Positions 52,037 to 61,712 of a DNA stretch of 64,000 bases are shown here, piece by piece. The translations under genes and the position numbers were made by a program. Position 1 is the stretch's first letter. The number at the start of each line of letters is the position of its first letter. The stretch spans positions 47,425 through 111,424 of the forward strand of contig JAMPHB010000004.1 of NCBI GenBank assembly GCA_023663685.1. The letters are read 5' to 3'. The notes below the pieces were generated by a model. It ran no database searches and had not been told where the DNA came from. It saw only the letters and a list, made by a program, of their open reading frames with translations. This DNA is from Blautia sp. (GTDB taxonomy: Bacteria; Bacillota; Clostridia; Lachnospirales; Lachnospiraceae).

Positions 52037-53936
52037 GGGCGACGCAGGAAATCCCGGCCAACCGGACTTTTTCCTCCACCAGCTGCAGGGTCTCTGTCCC
52101 TGCGTGCTCCTTGTCAATCTGCAGACGCCATTTTCCCTCGGGCAGTGGAACTGTCACCGGCCTTAAGTTCGCGTTGTAGGCGACGAAAACATGATTATCC
52201 TTATAATCAACGGTAAAGGCGACCACGTTCGCGTGAAGCCCCTCGATAAAGTGAAGGCCTTCCCGCACCTCCGCTCCGGTCGCAAGCCGCAGGGCAGGAT
52301 TGCTCTTTCGGAACTGAATAAGTCCTCTGTAATACTCGTAGAGCGACTGAAATTTTGTGAGGCGGTTGTACTTTAAGCTGTTGGTATACAGGGGAAGGTT
52401 GTAGCTGTTTTCGCTGACTTCATCACTTCCCTCGATGGGCTTTGTCCTGGCAAACTCCTCCCCCTGCAAAAAGAACGGGATGCCCTGAGAGGTAAAAATC
52501 ATTGCCGCCGCAAGGCGGTTCATGGCCAGAAGCTTTCCCTTGTTCGCATCCGGGCAGGAGAGGGTCAGCTTATCCCAGAGTGTCAGATTGTCGTGGCAGG
52601 ACACATAACTCACTGTATCTGTGGGGTTCTCCGCCCACGGTCCGCCGGCCGTGTATGCATATCCGGCATAATCCACCTGCGGATGCCAGACGCCCCCGGC
52701 GGCCGCATACCTCACGCTGTTTTCCAGGTTTTGCTGTCCGTTTACAAAGCCGCGGATATCCTCATAAAATACATGACCCTTTACCGTATCCCTGATATCG
52801 TCGGAGAACATGCCGATTTTGTGGAGCATACGGGCATTTTTCTTCATCGCCCTGCGGTACTCAGGCAGAACAGAACTTCCCCCCGTCCAGCCCTCCCCGT
52901 ACAATATAATATAGGGGTTATAATCGTGCAGGCGCTCGCTTAAATCATTTAGGGTATCTATATCCAGTACTCCCATTAAATCAAAGCGAAAGCCGTCAAT
53001 ATGGTACTCCTTCGCCCAGTAGCACACGGAATCCACAATATACTTATGAACCATCGGCCGCTCGCTGGCAATCTCGTTGCCGCAGGCGGAGGCGTCAGAA
53101 TAATTCTTTTTGTCCTTCCGGTAATAATAATCCGGCTCCGTCTTCTGAAAGCAGCTCCCCTCAATATCGTAGGTGTGATTGTATACTACGTCCATGATCA
53201 CGCCAAGCCCGGCATCGTGTATCGCCTGCACCATCTGCTTAAACTCCCGGATACGCACCTCCCCGTGGTAGGGATCGGTGGCATAGGAGCCCTCGGGCAC
53301 ATTGTAATTTAAAGGATCGTAGCCCCAGTTGTACTGGGGTGTATACATCTTCTCCTCGTCGATGCTCGCAAAGTCAAAGACCGGCATGAGCTGCACATGG
53401 GTAACGCCCAGCTCTCTTAAATGGTCAAGCCCGGTAGAAAGTCCGGCCGCATTTCTCGTCCCCCTCTCGGTGAGTCCCAGAAATTTCCCGGCATACAGGC
53501 AGCCGCTGGAGCTGTCCGCAGTGGTGTCTGCCACAGAAATCTCACAGATGATAATATCTGTAGGGCGATCCGGCCGCGGCCCCATGTCAGCATAAAAGCC
53601 GTGGGGCGTCACCGTCTGCATGTTGATCACCATGCTCCGCTGTCCGTTCACTCCCGCCGCCCTTGCATATGGGTCTGCGGTCTCGGTCGTCTTCCCGTTC
53701 CGGCACACGCGGTATGTATAATATGTCTTGTTCAAATCTCCATCCTTTGACACGACCCAGGTGCCGCCCATATCCCGTTCCATGGGAAGAAGCTCCAGCA
53801 GGCAGTCCCCATAACCTTTCTTATACAGACAGAGCGTTACAGCGTCCGCGGTGGGCGCCCACAGACGAAAACGGCTGTACTTGATCGTATAGTGTACGCC
53901 CAGATCGTTCCCGGAATAAATAACTTCCTGATCCAT
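52026..53936 (-). CDS. pulA: Type I pullulanase (GH13)
   Basis: Pullulanase hydrolyses alpha-1,6 branch points of pullulan, starch and glycogen. The N-terminal CBM48 domain (about 15-110) is followed by the type I signature YNWGYDPLNYNVPE at about 197, then GH13 regions DVVYNHTY (about 245), GFRFDLMG with the nucleophile Asp (about 318), GEGWTGG with the acid/base Glu (about 347) and SCHDNLTL (about 437). There is no signal peptide, so the enzyme acts in the cytoplasm on imported maltodextrins or glycogen. The 636-residue length is normal for this form. Confidence 0.95.
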   Translation of the reverse strand: MDQEVIYSGNDLGVHYTIKYSRFRLWAPTADAVTLCLYKKGYGDCLLELLPMERDMGGTWVVSKDGDLNKTYYTYRVCRNGKTTETADPYARAAGVNGQRSMVINMQTVTPHGFYADMGPRPDRPTDIIICEISVADTTADSSSGCLYAGKFLGLTERGTRNAAGLSTGLDHLRELGVTHVQLMPVFDFASIDEEKMYTPQYNWGYDPLNYNVPEGSYATDPYHGEVRIREFKQMVQAIHDAGLGVIMDVVYNHTYDIEGSCFQKTEPDYYYRKDKKNYSDASACGNEIASERPMVHKYIVDSVCYWAKEYHIDGFRFDLMGVLDIDTLNDLSERLHDYNPYIILYGEGWTGGSSVLPEYRRAMKKNARMLHKIGMFSDDIRDTVKGHVFYEDIRGFVNGQQNLENSVRYAAAGGVWHPQVDYAGYAYTAGGPWAENPTDTVSYVSCHDNLTLWDKLTLSCPDANKGKLLAMNRLAAAMIFTSQGIPFFLQGEEFARTKPIEGSDEVSENSYNLPLYTNSLKYNRLTKFQSLYEYYRGLIQFRKSNPALRLATGAEVREGLHFIEGLHANVVAFTVDYKDNHVFVAYNANLRPVTVPLPEGKWRLQIDKEHAGTETLQLVEEKVRLAGISCVALTV

Positions 53937-53973
53937 CCTGTTCCCCCTATGTTTCGCTTATTTTCGTGTTTTC

Positions 53974-54002
53974 ATTATAGGAGAAATTGCAGATGATGTA
54001 AA
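53974..54002 (-). promoter_or_regulatory. pulA promoter
   Basis: TTTACA (54002-53997) and TATAAT (53979-53974) are 17 bp apart on the minus strand. The -35 matches that of malQ. Confidence 0.65.
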
Positions 54003-54050
54003 TTGGGATTTTTTACTAAGATATTTTTTTATTTTGTGAAAAAAGACGAA

Positions 54051-54078
54051 TCAGGGCTTCTTTAAGAAGAAGCCCTGA
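54051..54078 (-). terminator. bioY terminator
   Basis: TCAGGGCTTCTT (54051-54062) and AAGAAGCCCTGA (54067-54078) form a perfect 12-bp stem that includes the bioY stop codon, followed by TTCGTCTTTTTT. Confidence 0.85.
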
Positions 54079-54655
54079 CCTGCAAGTCCAGAATACTGGT
54101 GGATTTTAGAGCTCTGCGAACCGCCAGCGCCACCAGCCATGCGCCTGCGACTGACAGAATGTCCTTGAGCAGATAGGGAACGGACGCCACCATCGCAGCA
54201 CTAAAAAGCGTATAGACGTTTTCGCCGGACATATGGTTCATCACGAAGCGAAACTGGATAATGCCAAATGTATGGCAGACGATAAGTCCCAGCAGGCTTA
54301 AGAAAACAAGCCGCATTCTTTTCCCTTTGAGCGTCCCCTCCGTCGGCATTCCCATGCCGCAAAGCAGCGCCATAAAAAGAAAGCCGTACAGATAGCCTCC
54401 CGTCGGGCCAAACAGCACCGCCGGCCCCGCTTTCATACCGGCGTACACCGGGAGGCCGCAAAATCCAAGCAGCACATACAGAGCTGTCGCGAGCGTTCCG
54501 CATTTTGCGCCAAGCACATAGGCCGCGAGCGCCACTGCAAAGGTCTGCAGGGTAAAGGGGACGCCCCAGGGCGTCGGAACTGTAAGGATTGACAGCACGG
54601 AAATAACGGCCGCAAAAAGCCCAATGAGACAAATCGCGCGGATTGACAATTTCAT
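54062..54655 (-). CDS. bioY: Biotin transporter BioY (ECF S component)
   Basis: BioY is the membrane substrate-binding part of the energy-coupling-factor biotin transporter. The start at 54655 follows GGGAGG; the 21 codons upstream are excluded. Six hydrophobic helices are present, with the conserved TVPTPWGVPFTLQTF in the first third, and FGPTGGYLYGF. The 197-residue length is normal. The ATPase and T genes are not here. A BirA-like operator overlaps its promoter. Confidence 0.93.
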   Translation of the reverse strand: MKLSIRAICLIGLFAAVISVLSILTVPTPWGVPFTLQTFAVALAAYVLGAKCGTLATALYVLLGFCGLPVYAGMKAGPAVLFGPTGGYLYGFLFMALLCGMGMPTEGTLKGKRMRLVFLSLLGLIVCHTFGIIQFRFVMNHMSGENVYTLFSAAMVASVPYLLKDILSVAGAWLVALAVRRALKSTSILDLQVRASS

Positions 54656-54689
54656 AACAGATATCCTCCCATCTTCCATTGATGAGATT

Positions 54690-54742
54690 AGAATATCCCA
54701 TAGTCCGCAAATTGTCAACCTATTTTTATATATGGTTTACAT
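54690..54742 (-). promoter_or_regulatory. bioY promoter overlapped by a BirA-like biotin operator
   Basis: TTGACA (54718-54713) and TATTCT (54695-54690) are 17 bp apart. The inverted half-sites TTGTCAACC (54712-54720) and GGTTTACAT (54734-54742), 13 bp apart, resemble the BirA operator TTGTAAACC-N-GGTTTACAA. The -35 is inside one half-site, so bound repressor would block the polymerase. Confidence 0.7.
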
Positions 54743-54747
54743 TCTGT

Positions 54748-55542
54748 TTAGAGAGCATTCAGTTCCCGCTTAAAGGTACTGCAATATTTTTCCGCAGCCT
54801 CCCCGCTGAAATCACTCTCCCGAAGCAGGCGGATAAAATGGCTTCCCACAATGGCTCCGTCGATATTTTCTGCCATCGGCGCAACATCAGCGGCGTTTTT
54901 GATGCCAAAGCCCATCATAACCGGAATGTTCGAGACGGATTTTACATAGGAGAGATAATTGATAACCTCCCGGTGAAAACCGTTCTCCTGCCCTGTTACG
55001 CCCATGGAGGAGACGCAATAGACAAAGCCTCTTGCCTTTTCTAAAAGCATCGGCACCCGCTTCTTCGACACCGGAGAGACAAGGGGAATCAATATGGTGG
55101 CATCCGACTCTCCCAGCGCAAGCGTAAGCTCCTCCTGCTCCTCGAAGGGAAGATCCGGGATAATCAGACCGTCCACACCGCAGGCCTCACACTGTCTGAC
55201 AAAGTCCTTTAGCCCGTAGTGGAGCACTGTATTGTAATACATCATAAAAATGATGGGAATATTTACGCCCTCCTCCCGCAGCTCCTTCATGCAGACAAAG
55301 GTTTTAGAAAGCGATGCGCCTGCCTGGATTGCATCATAGGATGCCGCCTGAATGACGGGACCGTCCGCCACCGGATCTGAAAAAGGGATGCCAAGCTCAA
55401 TAATATCCGTTCCCGCCCTCTCCTGCACCCGGATCAGGGCTTTTGTCTTATCATAATCCGGCAGTCCCGCCGTCATATATGTGATAAATGCTTTTTCTTT
55501 TTTCTCCTGCAGCACGGCAAGAGACTGTTCGATTCGGTTCAT
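54748..55542 (-). CDS. trpA: Tryptophan synthase alpha chain
   Basis: TrpA splits indole-3-glycerol phosphate to indole for TrpB. The catalytic residues are Glu49 (DIIELGIPFSDP) and Asp60 (DPVADGPVIQ). The 264-residue length is normal. It is the last gene of the trp operon, 11 bp after trpB, with the bioY operator directly downstream. Confidence 0.96.
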   Translation of the reverse strand: MNRIEQSLAVLQEKKEKAFITYMTAGLPDYDKTKALIRVQERAGTDIIELGIPFSDPVADGPVIQAASYDAIQAGASLSKTFVCMKELREEGVNIPIIFMMYYNTVLHYGLKDFVRQCEACGVDGLIIPDLPFEEQEELTLALGESDATILIPLVSPVSKKRVPMLLEKARGFVYCVSSMGVTGQENGFHREVINYLSYVKSVSNIPVMMGFGIKNAADVAPMAENIDGAIVGSHFIRLLRESDFSGEAAEKYCSTFKRELNAL

Positions 55543-55553
55543 GTTCAGCCCTC

Positions 55554-56741
55554 CTAATTCAAATAGCCTTTCCCCGCCAGATAGTCGGAGATGGTATTCA
55601 CATCCTTATCACCTCTGCCTGAGAGACAGATGATCATGCTCTCCTGCTCCTTCATTTCCTTTGCCCTCTGCAGCGCGTAGGCAAGTGCATGAGCGCTCTC
55701 AATGGCGGGAATAATTCCCTCCAGCTTACAGAGAAGAAGCAGCGCATCCATAGCCTCGGTATCTGTGACCGCCACATATTTAGCCCTTCCGCTGTCCCGC
55801 AGATATGCGTGCTCCGGCCCGACTCCCGGGTAGTCCAGTCCGGCGGAAATCGAGTGAGCCAGCTGGATATTGCCGTCTGTATCCTGCAGCAGATAGGAGC
55901 GCATCCCATGAAGCACCCCGGGCTCCCCCAGCGCCATGGCGCTGGCGTGTTTTCCAGTGTCAATGCCAAGGCCTGCCGCCTCCACGCCAATCAGCTCTAC
56001 ATCTTTGTCATCTAAAAAATCCGCAAACATTCCGATGGAGTTGGAGCCGCCGCCCACACAGGCAATCACCACGTCGGGATTTTTGCCCTCTGCCTCCATA
56101 TGCTGCCGCTTTGCCTCCCGGCTGATGACGCTCTGAAACTCCTTTACCATCTTAGGATAGGGATGGGGGCCGACCGCAGAGCCAATCACATAGAAGGTAT
56201 CCTCCGCTGTCCTTGCCCATGTACGGATTGCCTCGTTGGTGGCGTCCTTTAGCGTGTTGCTCCCGGATTCCACCGGAACCACCTTCGCTCCCAGCATCTC
56301 CATGCGCATCACGTTGAGCCCCTGTCTCTGCATATCCTCTTTGCCCATGTACACGGTGCATTCCATGTCAAAAAGCGCCGCTCCCGTCGCCGTTGCCACC
56401 CCGTGCTGTCCTGCGCCCGTCTCGGCAATCACCTTCGCCTTTCCCATACGCTTCGCCAGAAGAATCTGGCCAATCACATTGTTGATCTTGTGCGCGCCTG
56501 TATGATTAAGATCCTCGCGCTTTAAGTAAATCTTTGTGCCATACTGCTGACTTAAGCGTTCCGCAAAATACAGCGGCGTTTCCCGCCCCACATACTGGCG
56601 CAGATAGTAATGATACTGCTCCATAAAGGCCGGATCCTGAATCGCCTCCTCAAAAGCCGTCTCCAGCTCACCCAGGGTATTCATCAGCGATTCGGACACA
56701 AACTGGCCGCCAAATTCTCCATAATATGCTTTCTTATTCAT
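55554..56741 (-). CDS. trpB: Tryptophan synthase beta chain
   Basis: TrpB joins indole and serine with pyridoxal phosphate. The cofactor lysine is Lys85 in [10 protein letters not shown], the phosphate loop is [10 protein letters not shown] at about 229 and the substrate site TGAGQHGVA is at about 108. The 395-residue length marks the TrpB1 type that works with TrpA. Its start overlaps the end of trpF by 8 bp. Confidence 0.97.
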   Translation of the reverse strand: MNKKAYYGEFGGQFVSESLMNTLGELETAFEEAIQDPAFMEQYHYYLRQYVGRETPLYFAERLSQQYGTKIYLKREDLNHTGAHKINNVIGQILLAKRMGKAKVIAETGAGQHGVATATGAALFDMECTVYMGKEDMQRQGLNVMRMEMLGAKVVPVESGSNTLKDATNEAIRTWARTAEDTFYVIGSAVGPHPYPKMVKEFQSVISREAKRQHMEAEGKNPDVVIACVGGGSNSIGMFADFLDDKDVELIGVEAAGLGIDTGKHASAMALGEPGVLHGMRSYLLQDTDGNIQLAHSISAGLDYPGVGPEHAYLRDSGRAKYVAVTDTEAMDALLLLCKLEGIIPAIESAHALAYALQRAKEMKEQESMIICLSGRGDKDVNTISDYLAGKGYLN

Positions 56742-57369
56742 AGTTTCTCACCTTTCCAATGAATGCTTTTATTTTTTGGGAATCCTTGCCCTTTTCTCCC
56801 TCCACACCCGTGCTGACGTCCACGATATCCGGGGAGAACAGGCGGATGCCTTCTGACACATTCGAAGCGTCAAGGCCTCCCGCAAGGATACATGTGCGGC
56901 TGTGAAACAGGGGGCTTTCCCGCCATTCGGCGTCCTCCCACGCAAAGGTTTTGCCGCCGCCGTATTCGGCGCCGTCCACAACAATCCCCGCAATCTTTTT
57001 TTGCAGCGCTTCGGGAAGCTGTCCGATAAATTCCGTTTTCTCCTGAAACACGCCGGGATCCGCCACGTTGACCGCGTACCAGACCGGAAGAGACGTGGCC
57101 GCGAGCAGCTCAGGAGTCAGGCTTCCGTGAAGCTGCAGGACGTCAAAGTGCAGGCTTTGTAAAACCTTAAGGACAGATATATCCGGGGAGACCGTCACTG
57201 CCACCTTCCTGATTTTCGGACTCAGTCCCTCCATGAGCTCCCTTGCCTGCTCCGCCGTGACGTTGCGCCTACTGGGGGGATGGAATACAAAGCCCGCATA
57301 ATCTGCGCCGGATTCATTTAAATATCCGACCTCCTCCGCGCGGGTGATTCCGCAGATTTTTACCTTCAT
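56734..57369 (-). CDS. trpF: Phosphoribosylanthranilate isomerase
   Basis: TrpF is a TIM barrel that isomerises phosphoribosylanthranilate to CdRP. The catalytic cysteine lies in KICGITR (3-9) and the aspartate in the [13 protein letters not shown] region at about 131. [11 protein letters not shown] and [14 protein letters not shown] close the barrel. The 211 residues are normal. Its substrate requires TrpD, which is not encoded in this operon. Confidence 0.95.
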   Translation of the reverse strand: MKVKICGITRAEEVGYLNESGADYAGFVFHPPSRRNVTAEQARELMEGLSPKIRKVAVTVSPDISVLKVLQSLHFDVLQLHGSLTPELLAATSLPVWYAVNVADPGVFQEKTEFIGQLPEALQKKIAGIVVDGAEYGGGKTFAWEDAEWRESPLFHSRTCILAGGLDASNVSEGIRLFSPDIVDVSTGVEGEKGKDSQKIKAFIGKVRNYE

Positions 57370-57393
57370 CTCTTAACCTCCTGCGCCTGACGC

Positions 57394-58182
57394 TTATCCT
57401 TCATCGTATATGCGCTTCCATTTCTTTGAGAGCTCCATGGGCGCCTCGGCCTCCATAAAGGCTCTGCCTATCAAAAAGGCGTCCACGCCGCAGGCGCGCA
57501 GAAAACGAACATCCTCCTCTCCCATGACGCCGCTCTCCGCCACAAACACTTTTTCCGCCGGGACATAGGGACGCAGGCGTCTGGTCGTCTCCAGCGTGAT
57601 GGAAAAATCCTTTAGATTCCGGTTATTGACCCCGATGATCCGCGGGTCGACCTTCATGGCCCGCGCAATCTCTTCTTCGTTGTGTGTCTCTACCAGCACA
57701 TCCAGTTCCAGCTCTCTGGCAAGCTGGTAAAAATCCAGCAGCTCTTTATCATCCAAAATGGCGGCAATCAGAAGAACCGCATCCGCGCCGATCGCTTTCG
57801 CCTCATAAAACTGGTATTCCTCAATCATAAAATCCTTGCGCAGGATGGGAAGCGCAGATTTCGCCCGGATCTGCTTCAGGTAATCCACGTTCCCGTGAAA
57901 ATAATCCTCCTCTGTCAGGCAGGAGATTGCGTCCACGGAGGCGTTGTATTCATCAATGCGTTCCATGAGGTCAATCTTTTCCTGAATCTTTCCGAGGCTG
58001 GGAGACGCTTTTTTAAACTCTCCGATAATCGAAAGTCCCGGCTTTTGTAAGTTCTGATAGAAGCAATCCCGGCTTCGGGTATCTGTGTTCTCTGCAAGGC
58101 GGCGCATCTCCTGCCCGGAGATATGAGCCTTATGCTTTCGCAGGCGTTCTTTTTTGTGTTCTACAATCTCATCTAATATCAT
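57394..58182 (-). CDS. trpC: Indole-3-glycerol phosphate synthase
   Basis: TrpC closes the indole ring. The barrel motifs are clear: GEFKKASPSLG (53-63) with the catalytic lysine, LPILRKDFMI at about 109, VETHNEEE near 160 and GVNNRNLKDF near 178. The 262-residue length is normal. It lies 19 bp after trpG, in the place where trpD would be expected between them. Confidence 0.96.
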   Translation of the reverse strand: MILDEIVEHKKERLRKHKAHISGQEMRRLAENTDTRSRDCFYQNLQKPGLSIIGEFKKASPSLGKIQEKIDLMERIDEYNASVDAISCLTEEDYFHGNVDYLKQIRAKSALPILRKDFMIEEYQFYEAKAIGADAVLLIAAILDDKELLDFYQLARELELDVLVETHNEEEIARAMKVDPRIIGVNNRNLKDFSITLETTRRLRPYVPAEKVFVAESGVMGEEDVRFLRACGVDAFLIGRAFMEAEAPMELSKKWKRIYDEG

Positions 58183-58201
58183 CCCTGTACTCCTTTATAT
58201 T

Positions 58202-58771
58202 TCAGCATCGCCCATTGACAAAGTTCTCAACGATCCGCTTTCCGTGCTCGGTATAGATGGATTCGGGGTGAAACTGCAGCCCGATCACCGGGTAAGTCTC
58301 GTGGCGCATCGCCATAATCTCACCGTCATCCGTGCGGGCAATGACCCGCAGGCATTTGGGCAGATTTTCTTCCTGCACGGCAAGAGAATGATAGCGTGCC
58401 ACCCGTATCGGAGACTGGATGCCCGTGAAAATGCTGGTGCCGTCATGTGCAATCACAGACTGCTTGCCATGAAAGAGAGCCTTTGCGTAGCTCACTGTGC
58501 CTCCCAGTGCCTCGCCGATACACTGGTGGCCGAGGCAGATTCCCAGTATTGGAATCTCTCCGGTGAATGCACGGACTGCCTCCATACAGATACCCGCATC
58601 CTTTGGGCTTTTGGGGCCGGGCGAGAGCACAAGCTTTTCCGGGGCGAGAGCCCGAATCCCGTCGATTGTGATCTTGTCATTGCGGACGACCTGAATGTCC
58701 GGCGCAAAGATTCCAAAATACTGATATAGATTATAAGTGAACGAATCATAGTTATCAATCATTAAAATCAT
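58202..58771 (-). CDS. trpG: Anthranilate synthase component II (glutamine amidotransferase)
   Basis: TrpG releases ammonia from glutamine for TrpE. The catalytic cysteine is Cys79 in GICLGHQ and the His-Glu pair is in FHPES near the end. The start at 58771 gives [14 protein letters not shown] and overlaps the trpE stop by 4 bp; upstream codons lie inside trpE and are excluded. The 189-residue length is normal. The gene is not fused to trpD. Confidence 0.95.
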   Translation of the reverse strand: MILMIDNYDSFTYNLYQYFGIFAPDIQVVRNDKITIDGIRALAPEKLVLSPGPKSPKDAGICMEAVRAFTGEIPILGICLGHQCIGEALGGTVSYAKALFHGKQSVIAHDGTSIFTGIQSPIRVARYHSLAVQEENLPKCLRVIARTDDGEIMAMRHETYPVIGLQFHPESIYTEHGKRIVENFVNGRC

Positions 58772-60183
58772 AGGTTCTCCTCCTCCACCAGTGTCTTGGC
58801 AAGAGCCATGACTTTGTTGCAGCACTCCTTATATTCCTTCTCCGGCACGGAATCCGCAACGATTCCGGCTCCCGCCTGCAAATACACTTTTTCGCCCTTC
58901 TTGATCATCGTGCGGATCGTGATACAAAAATCCATATCCCCCGAGAAATCCACATAGCCGGTAGCACCGCCGTAAAGTCCCCTGCGTGATTCCTCAAGCT
59001 CGTCGATAATCTCCATGGCGCGAATCTTCGGCGCTCCGCTTAAGGTTCCTGCCGGAAGGAAGGAGGATACAAGGTCGAACGGGTGGAACTCTCCCTTTTT
59101 TTTGCCCTCCACCATGGACACGATGTGCATAACGTGGGAGTAATTCTGCACCTCCATGAACTGTGTGACCTTTACCGTCCCAAATTCGCTGATGCGTCCC
59201 ATATCGTTTCGCGCCAGATCCACGAGCATCACATGTTCCGCCCTCTCTTTTTCGTCCTGCAGAAGCTCATCCTTTAAGAGCGCATCCTCCTCCGCGTCCG
59301 CGCCCCTTGGCCTTGTGCCCGCGATGGGACAGGTATATACCCTGCTTCCCTGCTGCTTGACGATCATCTCCGGGGAGCTACCAATCACCTCGAAATCTCC
59401 GAAGTTAAAGTAGTACAGATACGGCGAGGGGTTTAGCTCCCGCAACTCCTTGTACAGCTCAAAACCCTTCTGTTTTGTCTCAATCGTCCACCTCTGGGAA
59501 AGCACAGTTTGAAAAATATGCCCCTCCCGGATATACTCCCTGATTTTTTCCACCTTGGCGCTGTACTGCTCTAAGGTGTCCGACTGTCGGACAATCACGC
59601 CGTCGTGGACAAGCGTTTTCTCCTGCGCCTTCCCCGCATTGCAAAGCGCCTCCCTGATCAGTCCCTGCGCCTCCTCAAGGCTGTTCTTGCGTCCCTCCTC
59701 AGAATCCTCTCCCAAAATCACGGCGGTTAAGGTCTCGGCCACATGATCCACCATGATAAATTTTGTCATCAGCATCATTTGAACTGTCTCAATGCCAATC
59801 TCATCCGCATTGTCATCCGGCAGCTCCTCCGCATAACGGACAAAGTCATAGCCGAGGTTTCCCACCAGCCCGCCGGAAAAGGAGAGCTCTTCATTGTCCT
59901 TGACAATCTCAAACTCACTGTAGTATTCCTTTAAAAGCTCCAAGGGATTGCCCTCCCTGACCTCAACGCTCCCGTCGGCTCTCGTGATAACAAGCGACTG
60001 TCCCCGGGAGGAAAGAATCTCCTCCGGCTCCCTGCCGAAAAAGGTATAGCGGTCGTAATTCTTATCGTAGCTCTCCAAAAGAAAGCCCTTTCTCTCTCCT
60101 GTCAGGCTCTCATACATGCCCGTCGCCGTCTCATTCACAATGCTGACCGTTTTTTTGTAGACGCGTAATCTCCGTTTTATCAT
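58768..60183 (-). CDS. trpE: Anthranilate synthase component I
   Basis: TrpE makes anthranilate from chorismate. The feedback site for tryptophan, LLES, is at 35-38, which favours TrpE over PabB. The C-terminal chorismate-binding motifs are present: [22 protein letters not shown] (in parts), [34 protein letters not shown] and [13 protein letters not shown]. The 471-residue length is slightly short for the family. It is first in the operon, behind a Trp T-box leader. Confidence 0.95.
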   Translation of the reverse strand: MIKRRLRVYKKTVSIVNETATGMYESLTGERKGFLLESYDKNYDRYTFFGREPEEILSSRGQSLVITRADGSVEVREGNPLELLKEYYSEFEIVKDNEELSFSGGLVGNLGYDFVRYAEELPDDNADEIGIETVQMMLMTKFIMVDHVAETLTAVILGEDSEEGRKNSLEEAQGLIREALCNAGKAQEKTLVHDGVIVRQSDTLEQYSAKVEKIREYIREGHIFQTVLSQRWTIETKQKGFELYKELRELNPSPYLYYFNFGDFEVIGSSPEMIVKQQGSRVYTCPIAGTRPRGADAEEDALLKDELLQDEKERAEHVMLVDLARNDMGRISEFGTVKVTQFMEVQNYSHVMHIVSMVEGKKKGEFHPFDLVSSFLPAGTLSGAPKIRAMEIIDELEESRRGLYGGATGYVDFSGDMDFCITIRTMIKKGEKVYLQAGAGIVADSVPEKEYKECCNKVMALAKTLVEEENL

Positions 60184-60254
60184 ATCTATCCTCCTGTAAA
60201 TAATTTATTATAGATTTAATTTTTGATATAATATATTAAATGTTGATTTTATAA

Positions 60255-60293
60255 TACAAAAATCCCTGACAAAGCTTCTGCTCTGTCAGGGAC
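60255..60293 (-). terminator. T-box terminator of the trp leader
   Basis: TCCCTGACA and TGTCAGGGA form the stem, followed by TTTTTGT on the minus strand. The 5' arm region also pairs in the antiterminator. Confidence 0.88.
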
Positions 60294-60632
60294 GAATATA
60301 TCGTGGTGCCACCCCGTTTCGCTGCTTCCACCGCTCCGCTCACATGCTGCCTCATCAGCAGAATATCTGCGGCTCTTTACATAAAAGAGGCAGATACCTC
60401 CGCATCGGAAATATCTGCCACCGTGTACGCAACCTCTCTGATACTGGATTTCCAATATCTTCACCCCTGTAACGTGGGGAGACGGCTTGGCTACTTACAA
60501 TTGTTCACCTCGCATCTCACGAATCCATTCCGCACAAGCTATTCTGCCAGCTTCCACCACCGCTGGCTCTCTGTGAGAAATCACCTGCCGTACTTACCTT
60601 CGATCATAGATTTTACAAATTCAGTTTTAACT
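60255..60632 (-). promoter_or_regulatory. Tryptophan T-box riboswitch leader of the trp operon
   Basis: The minus-strand leader has stem I with the AGAGAG motif, a specifier loop GGAATGGATTC with the Trp codon TGG (complement of 60525-60527), and the T-box core ACGGGGTGGCACCACG (60302-60317). The UGGC bulge (60311-60308) can pair with the GCCA end of uncharged tRNA-Trp, whose discriminator is G. The competing terminator is at 60255-60293. Uncharged tRNA-Trp should therefore switch the operon on. Confidence 0.92.
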
Positions 60633-60638
60633 GCTAAT

Positions 60639-60667
60639 AGTCTATTCCATTTCCACAGAAATGTCAA
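60639..60667 (-). promoter_or_regulatory. trp operon promoter
   Basis: TTGACA (60667-60662) and TAGACT (60644-60639) are 17 bp apart on the minus strand, just before the T-box leader and right after the DHH gene. Confidence 0.65.
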
Positions 60668-60676
60668 CTATTAAAT

Positions 60677-61597
60677 TTATTTGTTGGCAAGCTCACACAG
60701 CTCCGCAAGCATCTTCGGAAGCTCTGTCTCCATATTTTCATTGGAGAACTGGCATGTGCCCACTTTTCTGTGCCCGCCGCCGTTGTACTTGAGCATCAGG
60801 CTGCCCACATCCACCGTGCAGGTCTTATTCAAAATACTGTAGCCCACTGCCGCTGAACAGCCCTGGCCGCCTCTGCCGCTGACAATCCACGCAGAAATAT
60901 TCTGCTCGGGATACATGCTGTAGATCATAAAGCGGTTCCCGGTATAGATCGGGTCTACGCCCCGCAGGTCGGAGATAATGACATTGCCCTCCACGCGGGT
61001 GTATTTCGTGACCATCTCCTTGAACTTCTCTGTCTGCTCGTTATATACCTCGATGCGCTCCTGCACATCAGGAATCTCTAAAATCTCCGCCGTGCTCATG
61101 GTGCGGCAGGCCTCCATCAGCTTCTCCATGAGCTGATAGTTGGAAATGGAGAACTGTCTCCATCTGCCGAGTCCGGTACGCGGATCCATCAAAAAGCCCA
61201 CGAGAATCCACCCCTTGGGATTCATCACCTCATCAATCGTGAGATTGCCGGAATCCACCTTGTCCACGGCCTCCATCATATCGTCAAACTGGGGAAATCT
61301 CTCCTTCCCGCCATAATATTCATAGATAATCCGGGCGCAGGACGGCGTAATACGGCTCTCTCCCTTGTACTTGCCCTCCAGTGCCAGTCTCTCGTGCTCA
61401 CTGGAATGATGATCGAACCACAGGCCGCAGCCCTCCACATAAGGCACATTAGCCAGACAGTCATTCTCATTGACCTCCACCAGTCCGTCCTGAAGATCCT
61501 TCGGATGCGCAAACTTCCAACTGTCAATTATCCCTGCCTCCAAAAGCAGCGCTCCGCAGGCCAGTCCGTCAAAATCAGATCGTGTCACAAGTCTCAC
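60677..61597 (-). CDS. DHH-family phosphoesterase
   Basis: The 306-residue protein has metal-binding residues in SDFDG (7-11) and the DHH motif FDHHSSE (61-67), and a C-terminal part ending in GGGHRKVGTCQF, which resembles the GGGH of DHHA1 domains. Members include exopolyphosphatases, nanoRNases and cyclic dinucleotide hydrolases; the substrate here is unclear. It lies between the SDR gene and the trp promoter and appears to be single. Confidence 0.85.
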   Translation of the reverse strand: MRLVTRSDFDGLACGALLLEAGIIDSWKFAHPKDLQDGLVEVNENDCLANVPYVEGCGLWFDHHSSEHERLALEGKYKGESRITPSCARIIYEYYGGKERFPQFDDMMEAVDKVDSGNLTIDEVMNPKGWILVGFLMDPRTGLGRWRQFSISNYQLMEKLMEACRTMSTAEILEIPDVQERIEVYNEQTEKFKEMVTKYTRVEGNVIISDLRGVDPIYTGNRFMIYSMYPEQNISAWIVSGRGGQGCSAAVGYSILNKTCTVDVGSLMLKYNGGGHRKVGTCQFSNENMETELPKMLAELCELANK

Positions 61598-61649
61598 GAT
61601 TATTCCCTCCTTTATTGCATTCTCCTGTTTGATGAAGCATCACTAGGAA

Positions 61650-61684
61650 AAGTGTAGCATATTTCCCCAAAACATGCCACACTT
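61650..61684 (-). terminator. Terminator of the SDR gene
   Basis: AAGTGTGGCAT and ATGCTACACTT form an imperfect 11-bp stem on the minus strand, followed by TTCC. Confidence 0.55.
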
Positions 61685-61712
61685 CTTTTTAATTTTTCTA
61701 AATTATTTCACT

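Noticed and set aside
58768-60183. PabB (aminodeoxychorismate synthase) instead of TrpE.
   Set aside because: The LLES tryptophan-binding motif and the trp operon context behind a Trp T-box favour TrpE.
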